A DNA stretch of 64,000 nt from Torymus aiolomorphi. Lineage: Eukaryota > Arthropoda > Insecta > Hymenoptera > Torymidae. The translations under genes and the position numbers were made by a program. This document shows positions 1-12,306 of the stretch, one piece after another. The notes under the pieces were generated by a model. The model worked only from the letters and a program-made list of their open reading frames with translations, was not told the DNA's origin and did not search any database. Each line of letters starts with the position of its first letter. Position 1 is the first letter of the stretch. Where the stretch lies: positions 163,450,297-163,514,296 of the forward strand of contig CM070874.1 of assembly GCA_036365515.1 (NCBI GenBank), given 5' to 3'.

Positions 1-1628
1 ACTGTAAGATATAGAGATTAATTAACAATAAAGTAATTGTAGCTAGACATATAGATATAATTGAAGAAAATGTAAATTTAGTGGGATTTGAAGAGAACGA
101 TGAAATTATTGAAAATGAAATTGAAAATGATATTAATCAGGAAGTTCAAAATGAAAATAAGAAAAATGATGATCCCGATGAAAATGAAATTCATGAAAAT
201 AGAGAGCGTATGCAAAACTTACCTAGTACAAGCGATACAAATTTAATATTACCTAGAAGATGAGAAAGAAAGAAAAGACCTGTAAACCGATACGGAAATC
301 CAATGCCAAATTGTATTTATGTAAATTATGTAAACGTAGATAATCAGGAAAATTATATTGAAGCAATAGATTGTATCGATAGCGAGAAATGGGAAGAAGT
401 TATGAATAAAGAAATTGAATGTTTGAATAACAACAAAACGTGGAAACTAGTTTAAAAAACCGGAAAATAAGAAGGTATTAGATTAAAAGTGGGTGTAAAC
501 AAAAAAAATGATAAATTTAAAGCTAGAATTGTAGTAAGAGGGTTTCAACAAAAAGAAGTATTGGACGATATTTATTTACCAGTTGCGAGAACAGAAACAT
601 TAAAAACTTTATTAAATTACTGTGTACAAAACGAATTAGAAATAGATCAAATGGATGTTGAAGCTGCATTCCTTAATGCAAAAATTAAGTCCGAAGTGTA
701 CGTAAGACAACCTCAAGGTTATGACGACAATATGGAAAGAGTGTGTAAACTTGAAAAATCCTTGTACGGACCACGCGAAAGTCCACGAGCGTAGTATGCT
801 TAGACGAATACTTGATGGATTTATGATTTGAGAAAAGTAAAATCGATTATTGTTTATATTTCATGGAAATTAATAATAAGAATATATATTTAATAATCTT
901 TGTTGATGATTTATTAATTTGTGGCAAAAATAGAAAATTAATAGAATTCATTAAGAAGAAATTAGCTGTAAAATTTAGAATGAAAGATATGGGCCTGATA
1001 AAAAAGTATTTGGGTATAAATAATGGCTATGATTATGAAAATAGAATTATGACGTTAGATCAGAAAAATTATATTGAGTCATTAATTAAAAGGTATGTAA
1101 TTGAGAATGCGAAATTGTACGCGACTCCAATGGAGCAAAACTTAAAATGTGAACCTGCTTTATCAGTGTCGAGTGATTTAAAGTACAGAAATCTAATTGG
1201 AGCACTGTTATATATAAGCTAAAGTACTAGACCAGATATTTGTTATTGTATAAATTATCTAAGTAGATTCCCAAATTGCTATGGCCAGTCATTTTAAATA
1301 TGCATTAAGAATCTTGAAATATTTGTATTATACTAAATAATTAAAGTTAAAGTACGAAAGAAATTCAAATGCTGGCATTTTAGATTGTTGTGTTGATGCT
1401 GATTCGGCTGGAGATATAAGTGATAGAAAATCTACGACAGGATATGTAATTAGACGGAAGCTGAGTATGTTGCGTTATCTGTATGCTTAAGTGAGGTAAA
1501 GTTAATCAGAGAATTATTGAAAGGATTTGGAATTGAAATTAAAATTATATTAAGATTATTAATAAAGTTATATAACTGAAAAAAATAAAATATAAATAGA
1601 AAGAGGCAAAACTAAATTTAAGGAGGCG
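1..1628 (+). pseudogene. Ty1/copia retrotransposon pol remnant (RT and RNase H)
   Basis: This is the 3' half of a copia-type polyprotein in broken frames. At 489-794 the reverse transcriptase starts with KARIVVRGFQQK and continues to the hallmark SLYGPRESPRA (family form SLYGLKQSPRAW). At 863-1222 the frame resumes with the RT active-site box FVDDLLICG and the downstream YLGI and ATPMEQN motifs. An RNase H start, DADSAGDISDRKSTTGY, is readable around 1390-1450. The 81-263 stretch is an acidic, Asn/Glu-rich linker typical of the region between integrase and RT. Stops near 789, 1221 and 1310 and several frameshifts kill it. The 5' half lies outside the window. It would have supplied reverse transcription inside virus-like particles. 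Copia assignment is secure; the clade is not determined. Confidence 0.9.
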
Positions 1629-1981
1629 TGTTGAAATAAGTATAAATTTAGCTTAGTCATAAGTGTCTATGTAAGTATGACTGAGCTTCACTGTAGAGGT
1701 TTAGTGTCACTGTGCAAAGAAACATTCGCGAGCGAGCGATGCGTCGCGCACGCCGAGTAGACTGGAATCGGCTCTCAAGCTAGAAGGCACACGGTGCCCC
1801 CGCACAGTGGGAAAAAATGGACAAAATTCTTGTGACAGCTCAGTTTTTGACGAATCTTGATAATTTTTATTTTTAAATACTCTTAATCTTCTAGAGAATA
1901 ATGTGTCACTGCGAAAATTACGATAATATTGCCCAAAAATAAATAGACAAATGTTTAAGGAGTAAAATGAGACGTAAAACA
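1629..1981 (+). repeat. Probable 3' LTR of the copia element
   Basis: A purine-rich tract (AAGGAGGCG) at 1620-1628 is followed directly by TGTTGAAATAAG, the usual copia polypurine tract/LTR junction. A terminal ACA near 1979-1981 would close the LTR, and the R1 repeat starts just after it (TCTAATGAAAAAT, also found at 5548). The start is well placed. The end is inferred from where R1 similarity resumes. The 5' LTR is not in the window, so no LTR pair can be compared. Confidence 0.6.
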
Positions 1982-4282
1982 TTAAAATCTAATGAAAAAT
2001 AAAAAGTTGGCAAATAGCGAAAGTAACTTTTTTTACTTATTGAACAATATCTACGTGTTCGATTAACAATTCTTTTATCACAATAGTTTTTTTCGGTTCA
2101 GAAAGTATTTGCCTTTCATATCTGTATGAACTTATATTATTATATTTTAATAATTTATGACAAAAAAATTAAATAGTGAACCCATTTTAAAATCGAACGT
2201 ACCCCCTTAAAACGACGGTACTACGACCATATATAATCATCGATTGGATCGATCAATGTATCAATAACGAAATAAATTAGTCTACGAACTTTCAAAATAT
2301 CGTCAATAAGAAGAGGGTATTGTGCTTAACAATAAAGTAGAATAACGCGAATTAATCTGAATATAACTTTTCGAGATACCTGAACCATTACGTTACCAAT
2401 ACCAAATCAATAAAAAAAATAATTGGTTTATAAAATTTATAAATATCTGGATTACTTATAGTGGTTAGCGGGTACAGGGGCCTGATTCTAAATGTGTCTC
2501 GGCCTCGAGACAACTGCTTTTCCTTTTAAAGGAGCTCCCTGATTGGTCTACAGCTCCGGATTTGGTGTGTCTCGACGTCGAGACAAATTTAGAATCAGGC
2601 CCCAGTGGCTGGTAAAAAAGTATGATACCGCAAGTTAATATAATCACCGATTAGACTGATCAATGTATCGATAACGAAATCAATCAAGTAATGAGGTTCC
2701 AAAACATCTTCATTTAAAAGAAGATATGGTACCTTATGAAAAAGTGTAATACCACAAGTCGACCTGGCCATCATTTGTAGTAAAAATCCGTAACAATACT
2801 TCATCAATACATTGATAAAATTCGTAAATACCTCTAAGGGGTAGAGAATACATTGCATGGAAAAAAATACGATACCGCGAGTCGATATAATAAAATTAAC
2901 TCTCTCCCCCTCCCACTCTTTCTCGCCCCTCACTCTCTCTCTCCCTCTCTCTCAACATTCGTCAAACTGAGTACCAAAAACTTTAAAGAGAGCTTAAATA
3001 TTTTTTTAAAACAATCAACACGTTTTTTAAAAGCTAATTTTTTAAGTACGTTCTAACAACACAATGTGCCTAGTCCTCTTAATTCTTCTAGTCTCATCTA
3101 TTCAATAATTTGCACTTTCTGCCAATGGTAATAAACTTTTGCGTGACTGTACAAATACTAATATTGTTAATATAAAACTTTCTAAGAAAGTATAAAATAA
3201 GGTAAGTATAGACGTTTTTTCTGTATAATCTATAAAAAACAACACAATTTGTCTAGTCCTTTTATTTCTTCGAATTTGATCTGTTCAATAAGCACTCTCT
3301 ACAAATGGTAATAATTTTTTTCACGACTGTACAAATAATAATTTTGTTAATATAAAACTTTCTGCGAAAGTATAAAATAAGGCAAGTATAGACGTTTTTT
3401 CTGTATAATATCTTTATAATAATACCAGTGAAAAAGTCTTTTACTTCTTTGAGTTATTGTATGCTGAACAAATTATATGTAAGTAAGTACATTCAAATTG
3501 TTCACTGTAAATCAAACAAACGAAAGTTGTGAAATCAATTATCGATAGTCAAGTAATGCAAACAACTCCCGAAAACTACTGTATGACTGTTCTCAGAAAT
3601 GTATTCAAATTTGTTCATCTTTCTATACAAAATAAACACAAGAAAGTACGAGAATCAATTTATTGTAGTCGAGTACCCATAAGTTAACTTGACTGACATA
3701 ATACAACTTTTCGTACCTACTCAAAAATATTCTAAAGTACTATTTAACGGCCAAGAGGCGTAACAGCTCCCATACACCTGCAAAACTTTATAGAACCTAC
3801 GCACTTTACGCCCGTGTGTACATTCAAATTATTCATTGTAAATCAAACACACGAAAGTTGTGAAATCAATTACCGATAGTCAAATAATGGAAACAACTGT
3901 ATGACTGTTCTCAGAAATGTATTCAAATTTGTTCATTTTTCTATAAAAATTAAACACAAGAAAGTACTGAAATCAATTTATAGTAGTCAAGTACCCATAA
4001 GTTAACTTGACTGACATAATAGAACTTTTAGTACCTTGCGTGTAAAATTACATTTTGCGCCCACGTTGTAACTTCAAAAATATTCAGCCGGCGGGCATAA
4101 AGTACTACTTAACGCCTAACAGGCGCAATAGCTCACATACTCCTACAAATCTGTATAGAATCTACGCACTTAACGCTCGTGTGTGCGAAAATTATTTTAA
4201 TTATATAACTATTATGCCTTCTTTTTATTTCTAAAATTCATAAGAATTTTTTCTGATATTTACGAAAAGTCAAAGCCTATAT
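1982..4282 (+). repeat. R1 repeat, copy A (part 1), noncoding
   Basis: This noncoding sequence recurs at 5541-7140 in the same orientation, inverted at 14690-16640, and partially at 36770-37800. No coding capacity is recognisable. It contains internal duplications: 3540-3715 resembles 3870-4040, and 3065-3190 resembles 3235-3370. Copy A holds a 127-bp MITE at 2477-2603 and is interrupted at 4283 by a solo LTR; it resumes at 5292. Copy B lacks the roughly 770 bp corresponding to about 2790-3553 here, which includes the CT-rich stretch near 2900-2950. The family is not recognised. Confidence 0.8.
2477..2603. mobile_element. 127-bp palindromic-ended MITE, copy 1
   Basis: The ends are GGGGCCTGATTCTAAAT and its inverted counterpart ATTTAGAATCAGGCCCC. 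Internal palindromic blocks (TCTCGGCCTCGAGAC and TCTCGACGTCGAGAC) lie just inside the ends. A second copy of the same 127-bp length sits in opposite orientation at 27886-28012. R1 copy B at 6020-6040 shows the empty site (GCGGGTATAGTGGCTGG). The superfamily is unclear because the target duplication is not clean. Confidence 0.85.
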
Positions 4283-5291
4283 TGTAACGGGAGGCCTGGG
4301 GAAATCTTTTGTAATTCCGCGAACCGAACCCTAGAACACGATGCCGTCGAGTGCTACTTCTACGCCGAGCACTCGGGGTTGATGTTCTCTGGATCCCTGT
4401 TTACAAATGTCGAGTTCACGATTGAACTCGACTTTTCCGTGTGCCGGAAAGGGTTAATACTCGCGCTAGCTAGACGCGAGGTGCGGCCACTCAGAATGAT
4501 CGTCGTCTTGGTTCGACGATCCCGCGGAGGCGGCGGTATCCGGGAGAAGGTTAGATGAAGGTTAATAAATAACGAGTGGTCTTGGTTACATTCAAAACTA
4601 TAACAAGATCTATTCTAATTTATCCTATACAAAATACGCGTCGCGTTGCGCGTTGACAAGAAGGCGGGAGATCCGCCGCTCGGCGCGGGCGGATCGATGT
4701 GATTGTTTTTCGCTGGGCCGGCGATCAAGACACCGGCCGCTCGCCGGTGCGAGCCGAAAATACAAATCAATCGCTGCGCGGAAAATAGGCGAAGAGTCTT
4801 ACCGGGAGGGGAGTGCACTCCCCTCGTCGCTCGCTCACGAATCCGCTCCTGCGTCAGGCCTTATCCTCCGGTCGACTTCGGAGTTTTCAGGCCGAGTCCT
4901 AATGTGCAGCGTTCACCTACAGACGCTTCGGACCCCAGGAGTGGCTCGGATTGCTCACGTGCGCTGCTCTTCGTGGTCGGTACGTGTACGGGCGCTGCTC
5001 TGCACCGGTAAGGACGCACGATACCGTTTTCTTCGCGGACGATCAAATTAACTCGCGTACGCGCGGTTTGACAGCCCGAGAGAATCTGATTCAAAAAGAA
5101 TCGGGCGCGACTTAGCAACGGTCAAAGTCGCGCCTGCCCCGTGCGTAGCTAACGCGAATACATCGTCCGAGCGATGTCAATACTCGCTCGAGATATACGA
5201 ATACGCGGAAACGAGAGCCTAACGGGTTCGATAGAATACGGAGGACCGAGATGCTTATCTTCTCCGTATTTTATCTTCGAACCTCGTTATA
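4283..5291. repeat. Solo LTR (gypsy-type), copy 1, TSD ATAT
   Basis: A 1,009-bp block begins TGTAACG and ends CGTTATA (CGTTACA with one change). It is flanked by the 4-bp direct repeat ATAT at 4279-4282 and 5292-5295. The R1 copies near 6950 and 15385 carry the uninterrupted sequence, confirming the insertion. The GC-rich interior shares the block GGAGGCGGCGGTATCCGGGA with the LTR at 23745-24880. No coding region accompanies it, so it looks like a solo LTR left by recombination. Overlapping reading frames in the GC-rich part are not convincing genes. Confidence 0.85.
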
Positions 5292-5540
5292 ATATAAAAA
5301 AAATTACATAGTTACCAACACATCACCATTTTTCATTATTCTTTCTCAATTTTGAAAATTCTATAATATTACGTATCCTGGGAGGACAATAGAAGTCTAT
5401 AGAGCTGCTCTAGCAGGGGTGGTCGTCCAATCTCCCATACATACTTGGCGGGCCCGACGATTTTCAATTTAAGGTGTAGACATGGTCATTTTCATATAAA
5501 TATTCATATGATTAAAGATCAGATAAAATAAATAAATAGG
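5292..5540 (+). repeat. R1 repeat, copy A (part 2)
   Basis: R1 continues after the solo LTR. It contains the segment antisense to 5S rRNA box C at about 5421-5459 (TCTCCCAT then CGGGCCCGAC), then the stretch ending ATAGGTTCCTT that is also found inverted at 14700-14790. Confidence 0.75.
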
Positions 5541-7140
5541 TTCCTTCTAATGAAAAATAAAAGGTTGGCAAATAGCGAAAGTAACTTTTTTACTTATTGA
5601 ACAATATCTACGTGTTCGATGAACAATTCTTTTATCACAATAGTTTTTTTCGGTTCAGAAAGTATTTGCCTTTCATATCTGTATGAACTTATATTATTAT
5701 ATTTTAATAATTTATGACAAAAAAATTAAATAGTGAACCCATTTTAAAATCGGACGTACCCCCTTAAAACGATGGTACTACGACCTCATATAATCATCGA
5801 TTGGATCGATCAATGTATCAATAACGAAATAAATTAGTCTACGAACTTTCAAAATATCGTCAATAAGAAGAGGGTATTGTGCCTAACAATAAAGTAGAAT
5901 AACGCGAATTAATCTGAATGTAACTTTTCGAGATATCTATACCATTACTTTACCAATACCAAATAAATAAAAAAAATAATTGGTTTGTAAAATTTATAAA
6001 TATCTGGATTACTTATAATGGTTAGCGGGTATAGTGGCTGGTAAAAAAGTATGATACCGCAAGTTAATATAATCACCGATTAGACTGATCAATGTATCGA
6101 TAACGAAATCGAACAAGTAATGAGGTTCCAAAATATCTTCATTTAAAAGAAGATATGGTACCTTATGAAAAAGTGTAATACCGTAAGTCGACCTGGCCAT
6201 CATTTGTAGTAAAAATCCGTGCAAACAACTCTCGGAAACTACTTTACGACTATTCTCAGAAATGTATTCAAATTTATTCACCTTTCTATACAAATTAAAT
6301 ACAAGAAAGTACCGAAATCAATTTATTGTTGTCAAGTACCCATAAGTTAACTTGACTGACATAATACAACTTTTCATACCTACTCAAAAATATTCTAAAG
6401 TATTATTTAACGCCCAAGAAGCTTAATAGCTCCCGTGTTCCTACAAAACTTTATAGAACCTCCGCACTTTACGCCCGTGTGTACATTCAAATTATTCATT
6501 GTAAATCAAACACACGAAAGTTGTGAAATCAATTACCGATAATCAAATAATGCAAACAACACTCCGAAACAACTGTATGACTGTTCTCAGAAATGTATTC
6601 AAATTTGTTCATTCTTCTATAAAAATTAAACACAAGAAAGTACTGAAATCAATTTATTGTAGTCAAGTACCCATAAGTTAACTTGACTGACATAATAGAA
6701 CTTTTAGTACCTTGCGTGTAAAATTACATTTTGCGCCCACGTTGTAACTTCAAAAATATTCAGCCAGCGGGCATAAAGTACTACTTAACGCCTAACAGGC
6801 GCAATAGCTCACATACTCCTAAAGAACTTTATAGAACCTACGCACTTTACGCCCGTGTGTGCGAAAATTATTTTAATTATATAACTCTTATGCTTTCTTT
6901 TTATTTCTAAAATTCATAAGAATTTTTTCTGATATTTACGAAAAGTCAAAGCCTATGTAAAAAAAATTACGTAGTTACCACCACATCACCATTTTTCATT
7001 ATTCTTTCTCAATTTTGAAAATTCTATAATATTACGCATCTTGGGAGGACAATATAAGTCTATAGAGCTGCTCTAGCAGGGGTGGTCCTCCAATCTCCCA
7101 TACATACTTGGCGGGGCCGACGCTTTTCAGTTTACCGGTG
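5541..7140 (+). repeat. R1 repeat, copy B
   Basis: This copy is highly similar to copy A from TCTAATGAAAAATAAAAGG onward, in the same orientation. It lacks the 127-bp MITE and the solo LTR, so it serves as the empty-site reference for both. It also lacks about 770 bp of copy A after position 6220. The block resembling 5S box C lies antisense at 7093-7122. It is noncoding. Confidence 0.8.
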
Positions 7141-7499
7141 GGTTTTGTAAATGTAGAATTCTAAATTTTTGCATAAATTCATTAACAATGTTTATACCTA
7201 AAAGCCCACTATAATATTAGGTGTACAAAAAAGTTCTACCCGTTAGTAAGAGCTGGTGCTGTCTTGAGAACAGATGCTTACTGGTTCATATCTTTATGCT
7301 AGTGTATACTGCAGATCCTATTCTTCAAATAGACTGCGTATGCAGGTATTCATTGCGAATATAATTCTGTCTTTAACATAAATAAAAACCGCTGCCAATT
7401 CATTGGCACGTAGCTTCCTCAAACTTAATTTATTGATCCCTGTAATTAATTTTTACTTCTAATATTTAAAATTTAATACTTTATCTTGTACGGTTAGAC

Positions 7500-8420
7500 T
7501 AACTAGGAGAGGGTCATGGGTCCGGATTCAGCTTAAACTGTGCGTCATATTTTTTTCGTAATGAACCGATTTTTTTGGGCAACGAACTTGATCTGAAGAT
7601 ATATAAAAGTAACATCTGCGCCAAATTTCAGGACAATTGGGTAATTTTTGCTCTTGTTATCGTGCGACAACGAAAACGCAAATTTTTTCTAAAATAATTT
7701 TTTTCTAAAAAACAAATGAAGATAATCTCCTGAAATTTTAACCAAATATAGTCTTCTATAAATTTAATAAGTGGTTAAAATTTTAAGTCGATAAATCAAG
7801 TATTTTTTGAGAAAACGCGATTCGAAAATTAAAAAAAAAAATTTTTTACCTCAAATATCTTTTTTCGTAATGGACCGATTTTTTTGGGCAACGAACTCAA
7901 TCTGAAGGTATATAAAAGCTACATCTGTGCCAAATTTCAGGACGATTGGATAATTTTTGCTCTAGTTATTTTTGCTCTAGTTAATTTTTGTTCTAAAGGA
8001 AAATATAGGTAATTTAAATACCTTTCAAGAAAAGTTTATTATATTATGTAATAATGACTGTAAGATATGAAAAAATCAAAAAAACTGAAAATTTAAAATT
8101 CGTTTTTGGAAAATAATTTTTTTTCTAAAAAACAAATGAAGATAATCTCTTGAAATTTTAACCACATATAGTCTTCAATTAGTGTAATAACTGGTTATTT
8201 ATTTGAAGTCGATAAATAAATTATTTTTTGAGAAATTAATTTATGAAATATAAATAAGTTTTCCTTAATAACAATTGACAGAGTGAAGATATTTTAAATT
8301 TTAAAAAAGGAAAATATAGGTAATTTAAATACCTTTCAAGAAAAGTTTATTATATTATGTAATAATGACTGTAAGATATGAAAAAATTAAAAAAAATTAA
8401 AATTCAAAATCGTTTTTTGG
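7500..8420. repeat. Degenerate tandem duplications inside the mariner leader
   Basis: The block GGAAAATATAGGTAATTTAA occurs at 7999 and again about 312 bp later. AAACAAATGAAGATAATCTC occurs near 7710 and 8130. TGGGCAACGAACT with ATATATAAAAG occurs near 7575 and 7890. These are diverged direct duplications with no coding content. They look like a foreign insertion into the mariner, but I could not define its borders. Confidence 0.65.
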
Positions 8421-8546
8421 TTATAAAACAAAAGAAAATCAATAAAAACTCAAACCCATCAGGGTACCTTTCTTTTCCCGCGAGACAAAGAGAATAAGCT
8501 TTACCCGACGAAAATCGTTCGATTCGTTTCGGAGATATGAAGCGTT

Positions 8547-8548
<2 letters not shown>

Positions 8549-8637
<89 letters not shown>

Positions 8638-8692
8638 CCACACACCCACCCACCGACCCACCCACCGACACACACACACACACACACACACA
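8549..8692. repeat. (CA)n microsatellite
   Basis: A CA tract of about 85 bp is interrupted by a CCCACCCACCGA segment and followed by further CA units. Long reading frames across it on the minus strand are artefacts of the dinucleotide repeat. Confidence 0.97.
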
Positions 8693-8813
8693 CGAAAACA
8701 AAAATGATCAAAATCAACTAATATACACATATATCGCCTTAAAACATCTTTTTGAACATTTTTTTTCGAAAATTTTTTTCATCGTTACAAAGCTTCTTCT
8801 ATGAGGAAGCAAA

Positions 8814-9842
8814 ATGGAAGTAGAATCTATGCATATCCGACATTGCTTACTTTATGAATTCCATCAAGGTAAAACTGCTGCTGACGCTCATAAATCGATC
8901 GGTGCTACTTATGGAGAAAAAGTTATTGATGAGAGTACATGTCGCAGATGGTTTCGAAAATTTAAAGACGGAGATTTTGACTTGAGCGACAAACTGTGCT
9001 GTGGTAGGCCTCAAAAGATGAGTGATGAGAAATTGTAGGAGCTACTGGATGAAGACTCGGCACAAACGCAACATCAGCTCGCTGAAAAATTAGGCGTTAT
9101 CCAATAAGCTATTTCTGAGAGGTTACGGGCGTTGGGAAAAATTCAAAAATGTGGAAAATGGGTACCTCATGAATTGACCGAGGAGCAACGTGAAAGGCGA
9201 GTCGAGACGTGTCTCTCATTACTTTCAAGACAAAAAAGAAGATCTTTCTGTGGAAATTAGTGACTGGTGATGAAAAGTAGATCTATTACGAGAATCCTTA
9301 ACGTCAAAAACATTGGGTAGATCCAGGACACCCCACAACATCGACACCAAAACGCAACGTCTTTGGAAAAAAGTTTCTGCTCTGTATTTGGTGGGACGAA
9401 TGGGGCGTGCTATATTGCGAGCTTCTCAAATCCGGAGAAACTGTTACTGGTGAACGATACTCTTCTCGATTAAACCATTTAGCGGAAAAAATCCAAGGAA
9501 ATATGCCGTATTCTGGGCATGGGCGAACACCAGTAATTTTGCAGCATGATAACGCTAGGCTACATGGAAGTTCCACGGTTCGTCAAGCCATATAAGAATT
9601 ACAATGCGAAATTTCACAGCATCCGGCGTATTCTCTTGACATTGCACCATGCGATTACTATCTTTTTTGCTGATTACAAAACAGCTTAGTAGAGCAGCAT
9701 TTTCAGAATGAAGATGAAGTACGAAAAATGGTTGATGATTTCATGAAATCAAAAGATGAAGCCTTTTTTCGCCACTGAATGCATCAGCTGCCTAGGCGCT
9801 GGCAAAGGGTAGTAGAAGCCGACGGTGCCTATATTGATTAAC
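8814..9842 (+). pseudogene. Mariner transposase pseudogene
   Basis: This is a full-length but dead mariner (DD34D) transposase, the enzyme that cuts and pastes the element at TA sites. The start MEVESMHIRHCLLYEFHQGK fits the family N-terminus, followed by the helix-turn-helix region with CRRWFRKFKDGDFDL. WVPHEL near 9165, GDEK near 9270, HDNARLH near 9547 and the third-Asp box DIAPCDYYLF near 9640 follow in order. The end RWQRVVEADGAYID near 9800 is complete. In-frame stops occur near 9038, 9105 and 9260, and elsewhere the frame shifts, so it cannot be translated. Its sequence differs from the mariners at 22 kb and 56-59 kb. Confidence 0.9.
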
Positions 9843-10129
9843 TTTGTGTTTTGTTTGAGTTTTTTAAATGAAAAAAAAGTTGCTGAAAATGGGTAGAATT
9901 TATTTGTATCCCTAATAATTACATAGGCTCTAATTTTTAATTGAAACCGCTTAAATATACATAATGTGCAGAATCTCATGATTTACTTTCATTATCCAAA
10001 ACATTTGTCCTTGTGTCCATCTTTTTTAAGAGGGAATGAGATAAAAAATATATATAAATTTATAGTCTACTCAAAAGTGCTTTAGATTTTACTAACCATT
10101 TTATAAGCCACCTATTTTTTTATCCTTTT

Positions 10130-10575
10130 CCCGCGTGTAAATATCATATGAGGTCTCATATGAGTACTTCAGACATCAGATCTCATATGCGATATCGTAT
10201 ATGAGGCGTTTCACGTCAGCTCTCCAGGCGCGGCGCGCAAGAGCGAAATCATGCTGTTTTCAGCTTGTGTTTGAAGGGCTAAGATGTATCTAAAAAAAAT
10301 AATCCCCAAGTGATTTCGATGTATTTTTTCCTCAGCTTTCCGACGGTGCTATTATTTCAATTCTAACCTCAAAAAAACATAAAACGTGTTGTATCTCAAA
10401 AACTATATTTTTAATATTTTTTTTGACCTGCTAGATCGAAAGAGGAGGAAATTTTACATGGATATAGCCTTTTTCTACATAGAGGTTTTTTGATTTTTTC
10501 GAGATATTATTCAAGAAATACAAGGCGCTCGGCCAGCCGCGGCGCGCGGCGTGCGTCACTGCAGCATCGGCGCGC
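10130..10575. repeat. Left TIR of the 4.5-kb transposon
   Basis: It matches 14108-14647 in inverted orientation over almost its whole length, for example GGAGAGCTGACGTGAAACGC in the right arm and its reverse complement at 10210-10235. The matched region includes runs of CATATGAG near the tip and a CG-rich segment near 10535-10575. Confidence 0.9.
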
Positions 10576-12306
10576 GGCGGCATTTATTCATTCATTCATT
10601 AATTATTTAACCACCGCTAGAGGGCTAGTAATTGCATTTAGATACCCGTAAGTAATTATGCAGCACGTAGGGCTTATATAAGAGTGATGTGTAGCGTTGA
10701 AGTATTGGTTTTTTGGAAAACCGTTCAATATCTATACTATATTGTGCTATACTGCGATTTATCTGTCTTTCATGACAAACTTACTGCTATTCCCCTTCAA
10801 TTGATTTATCTTTTTTTTTAAACAAACATGAGTTTTTCATTAAAATGTGTGAATCCTTTCGGATGGAATGAACACTCTAATGAGTTAACAAATTTCCCAA
10901 AATCATTAGCACTGTGACGTCCTGATTTTATTTAAAGAAATTAAATAAAACGTTATTCACGGCCTTCCTCGTAATGCCGAGCGGTTTGCATTCGAGGAAT
11001 TTAAAAGTTATTAGAAGCGCGGCTTGAGAAGGCAACGGATTATTTCCGACAGACTCGAGAATCTTTACCGGAAGTATTAATAGTAGTTTTGCGTCTTACC
11101 TTGACTGTTTTGATGCAGGTTATTGTTGTATTTTATATTAAATGAAATATAATTCCACTGGTTAATAATTGGCACTTTTATTAATGTATATTATTACACG
11201 GTTTAAGGTTGACACCTTTTGTTATTTATTACAATTTAGAGGAAAAATTTGTAACTTAACTTAGAACTTAATGTTACTCACGAGAGCACGTCTGTACTTG
11301 TCGGAGGCAAAACTAACTATGACTAATTTTTCCTTTTGGGAAATTCGGCTGAGGTATGTTGCCTTTGACAAGCAAATAGACTTAGGGTCTTTCTGATTGG
11401 TTGGGCTTCGGTGCAGGTGGCTCTATAAGTTTACAGTAGGAGAACGCGTACAATAAGAAGCGAAACTCTATGTGTATATAATTTATAGCCGAAGAATAGT
11501 CAACAGAAAATACATATGTCAGGTGGACTATGTTATGTTAATCACGTGAGTAAGATACAATTGTCGCGTATCGCGGACAACGTCTTTACCTCTTGCGATG
11601 TTATATAGGGACTCGAGTAGAGTTGAGTTGCTGGTGGCGGACTTCTGGTTGATTACACACTGCACTTGTTGGTAACGAAGGAACTCGTGTGACACTGTGT
11701 AGCGAGTAGCTAACTTATTATAGTAAACTATGGTAGAGTTGAGTCGCAAATCGCGGGCTTCTAGTTCTACGCACTTAGGCTTGTTTGTAACGAAGATCTC
11801 TCTGCACTGCGGATTGTCGGGCGCTTTTATATATGAATTTTTGGTGATTTCTTTATTTACTATTTAAAAGAGAGTATTGGGGGAAAGATGAAAATAGCCT
11901 CGCATTCAGGCTGAGAGCGTCTCTTTTAGATAGCATAACAATTGTTTAAACATTATGCTTCGCAGAATAAGACGTCAGCCGTTGATCGGATGACGTATCA
12001 ATTCGCTTTTCGTGGTGCAATATTTACCATCTAAAAGAGAATATTGGAAATACCCGAATATGCCTGTATTTAAATTAGGCACGTGTCTCTTTTAGATAGT
12101 ACTGTGCTAATAGTATTAATATTCTGTTAATTGAGTCATCAGCCGTCGATCGGATGATGTATCAATTAACAGATAACTGCACAATGTTTATTCAGGTGTG
12201 TCTTTTGAACTGTTGCGAGTTCAGGATAAAAATTTGCCATAGAATGAAATATAATTTTAAAAGGAAAAATAAAAAAAATTGCATTATTTTTAGCTGGTCG
12301 TTACAG
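10576..12306. other. Noncoding interior of the 4.5-kb transposon
   Basis: I see no recognisable gene here. A roughly 165-bp unit is duplicated at about 11862-12005 and 12027-12165. Each unit has an inner inverted pair (CTATTTAAAAGAGA and TCTCTTTTAGATAG) followed by a shared GTCAGCCGTTGATCGGATGA-like block. The remainder may hold promoter and intron sequence for the gene downstream. A plausible 3' splice site (TTACAG) lies at 12301-12306. Confidence 0.6.

Larger units (their letters stand above)
7217..9915 (+). mobile_element. Degenerate mariner element with insertion in its 5' leader
   Basis: The left TIR TTAGGTGTACAAAAAAGTTC at 7217 pairs imperfectly with the right end, whose reverse complement begins TTAGGGATACAAATAAATTC and which finishes at 9915. 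Each end is flanked by TA (7215-7216 and 9916-9917), the mariner target duplication. The transposase pseudogene occupies 8814-9842. At 2.7 kb the element is about twice normal size. The excess lies between about 7500 and 8750 and consists of degenerate tandem repeats and a CA microsatellite. Confidence 0.8.

Noticed and set aside
4615..5118. Several overlapping 70-130-residue frames
   Set aside because: They lie in the GC-rich interior of a solo LTR, overlap on both strands, and have no recognisable motif.
8404..8730. Long Cys-Val repeat reading frames on the minus strand
   Set aside because: They are created by the CA microsatellite and have no domain outside it.
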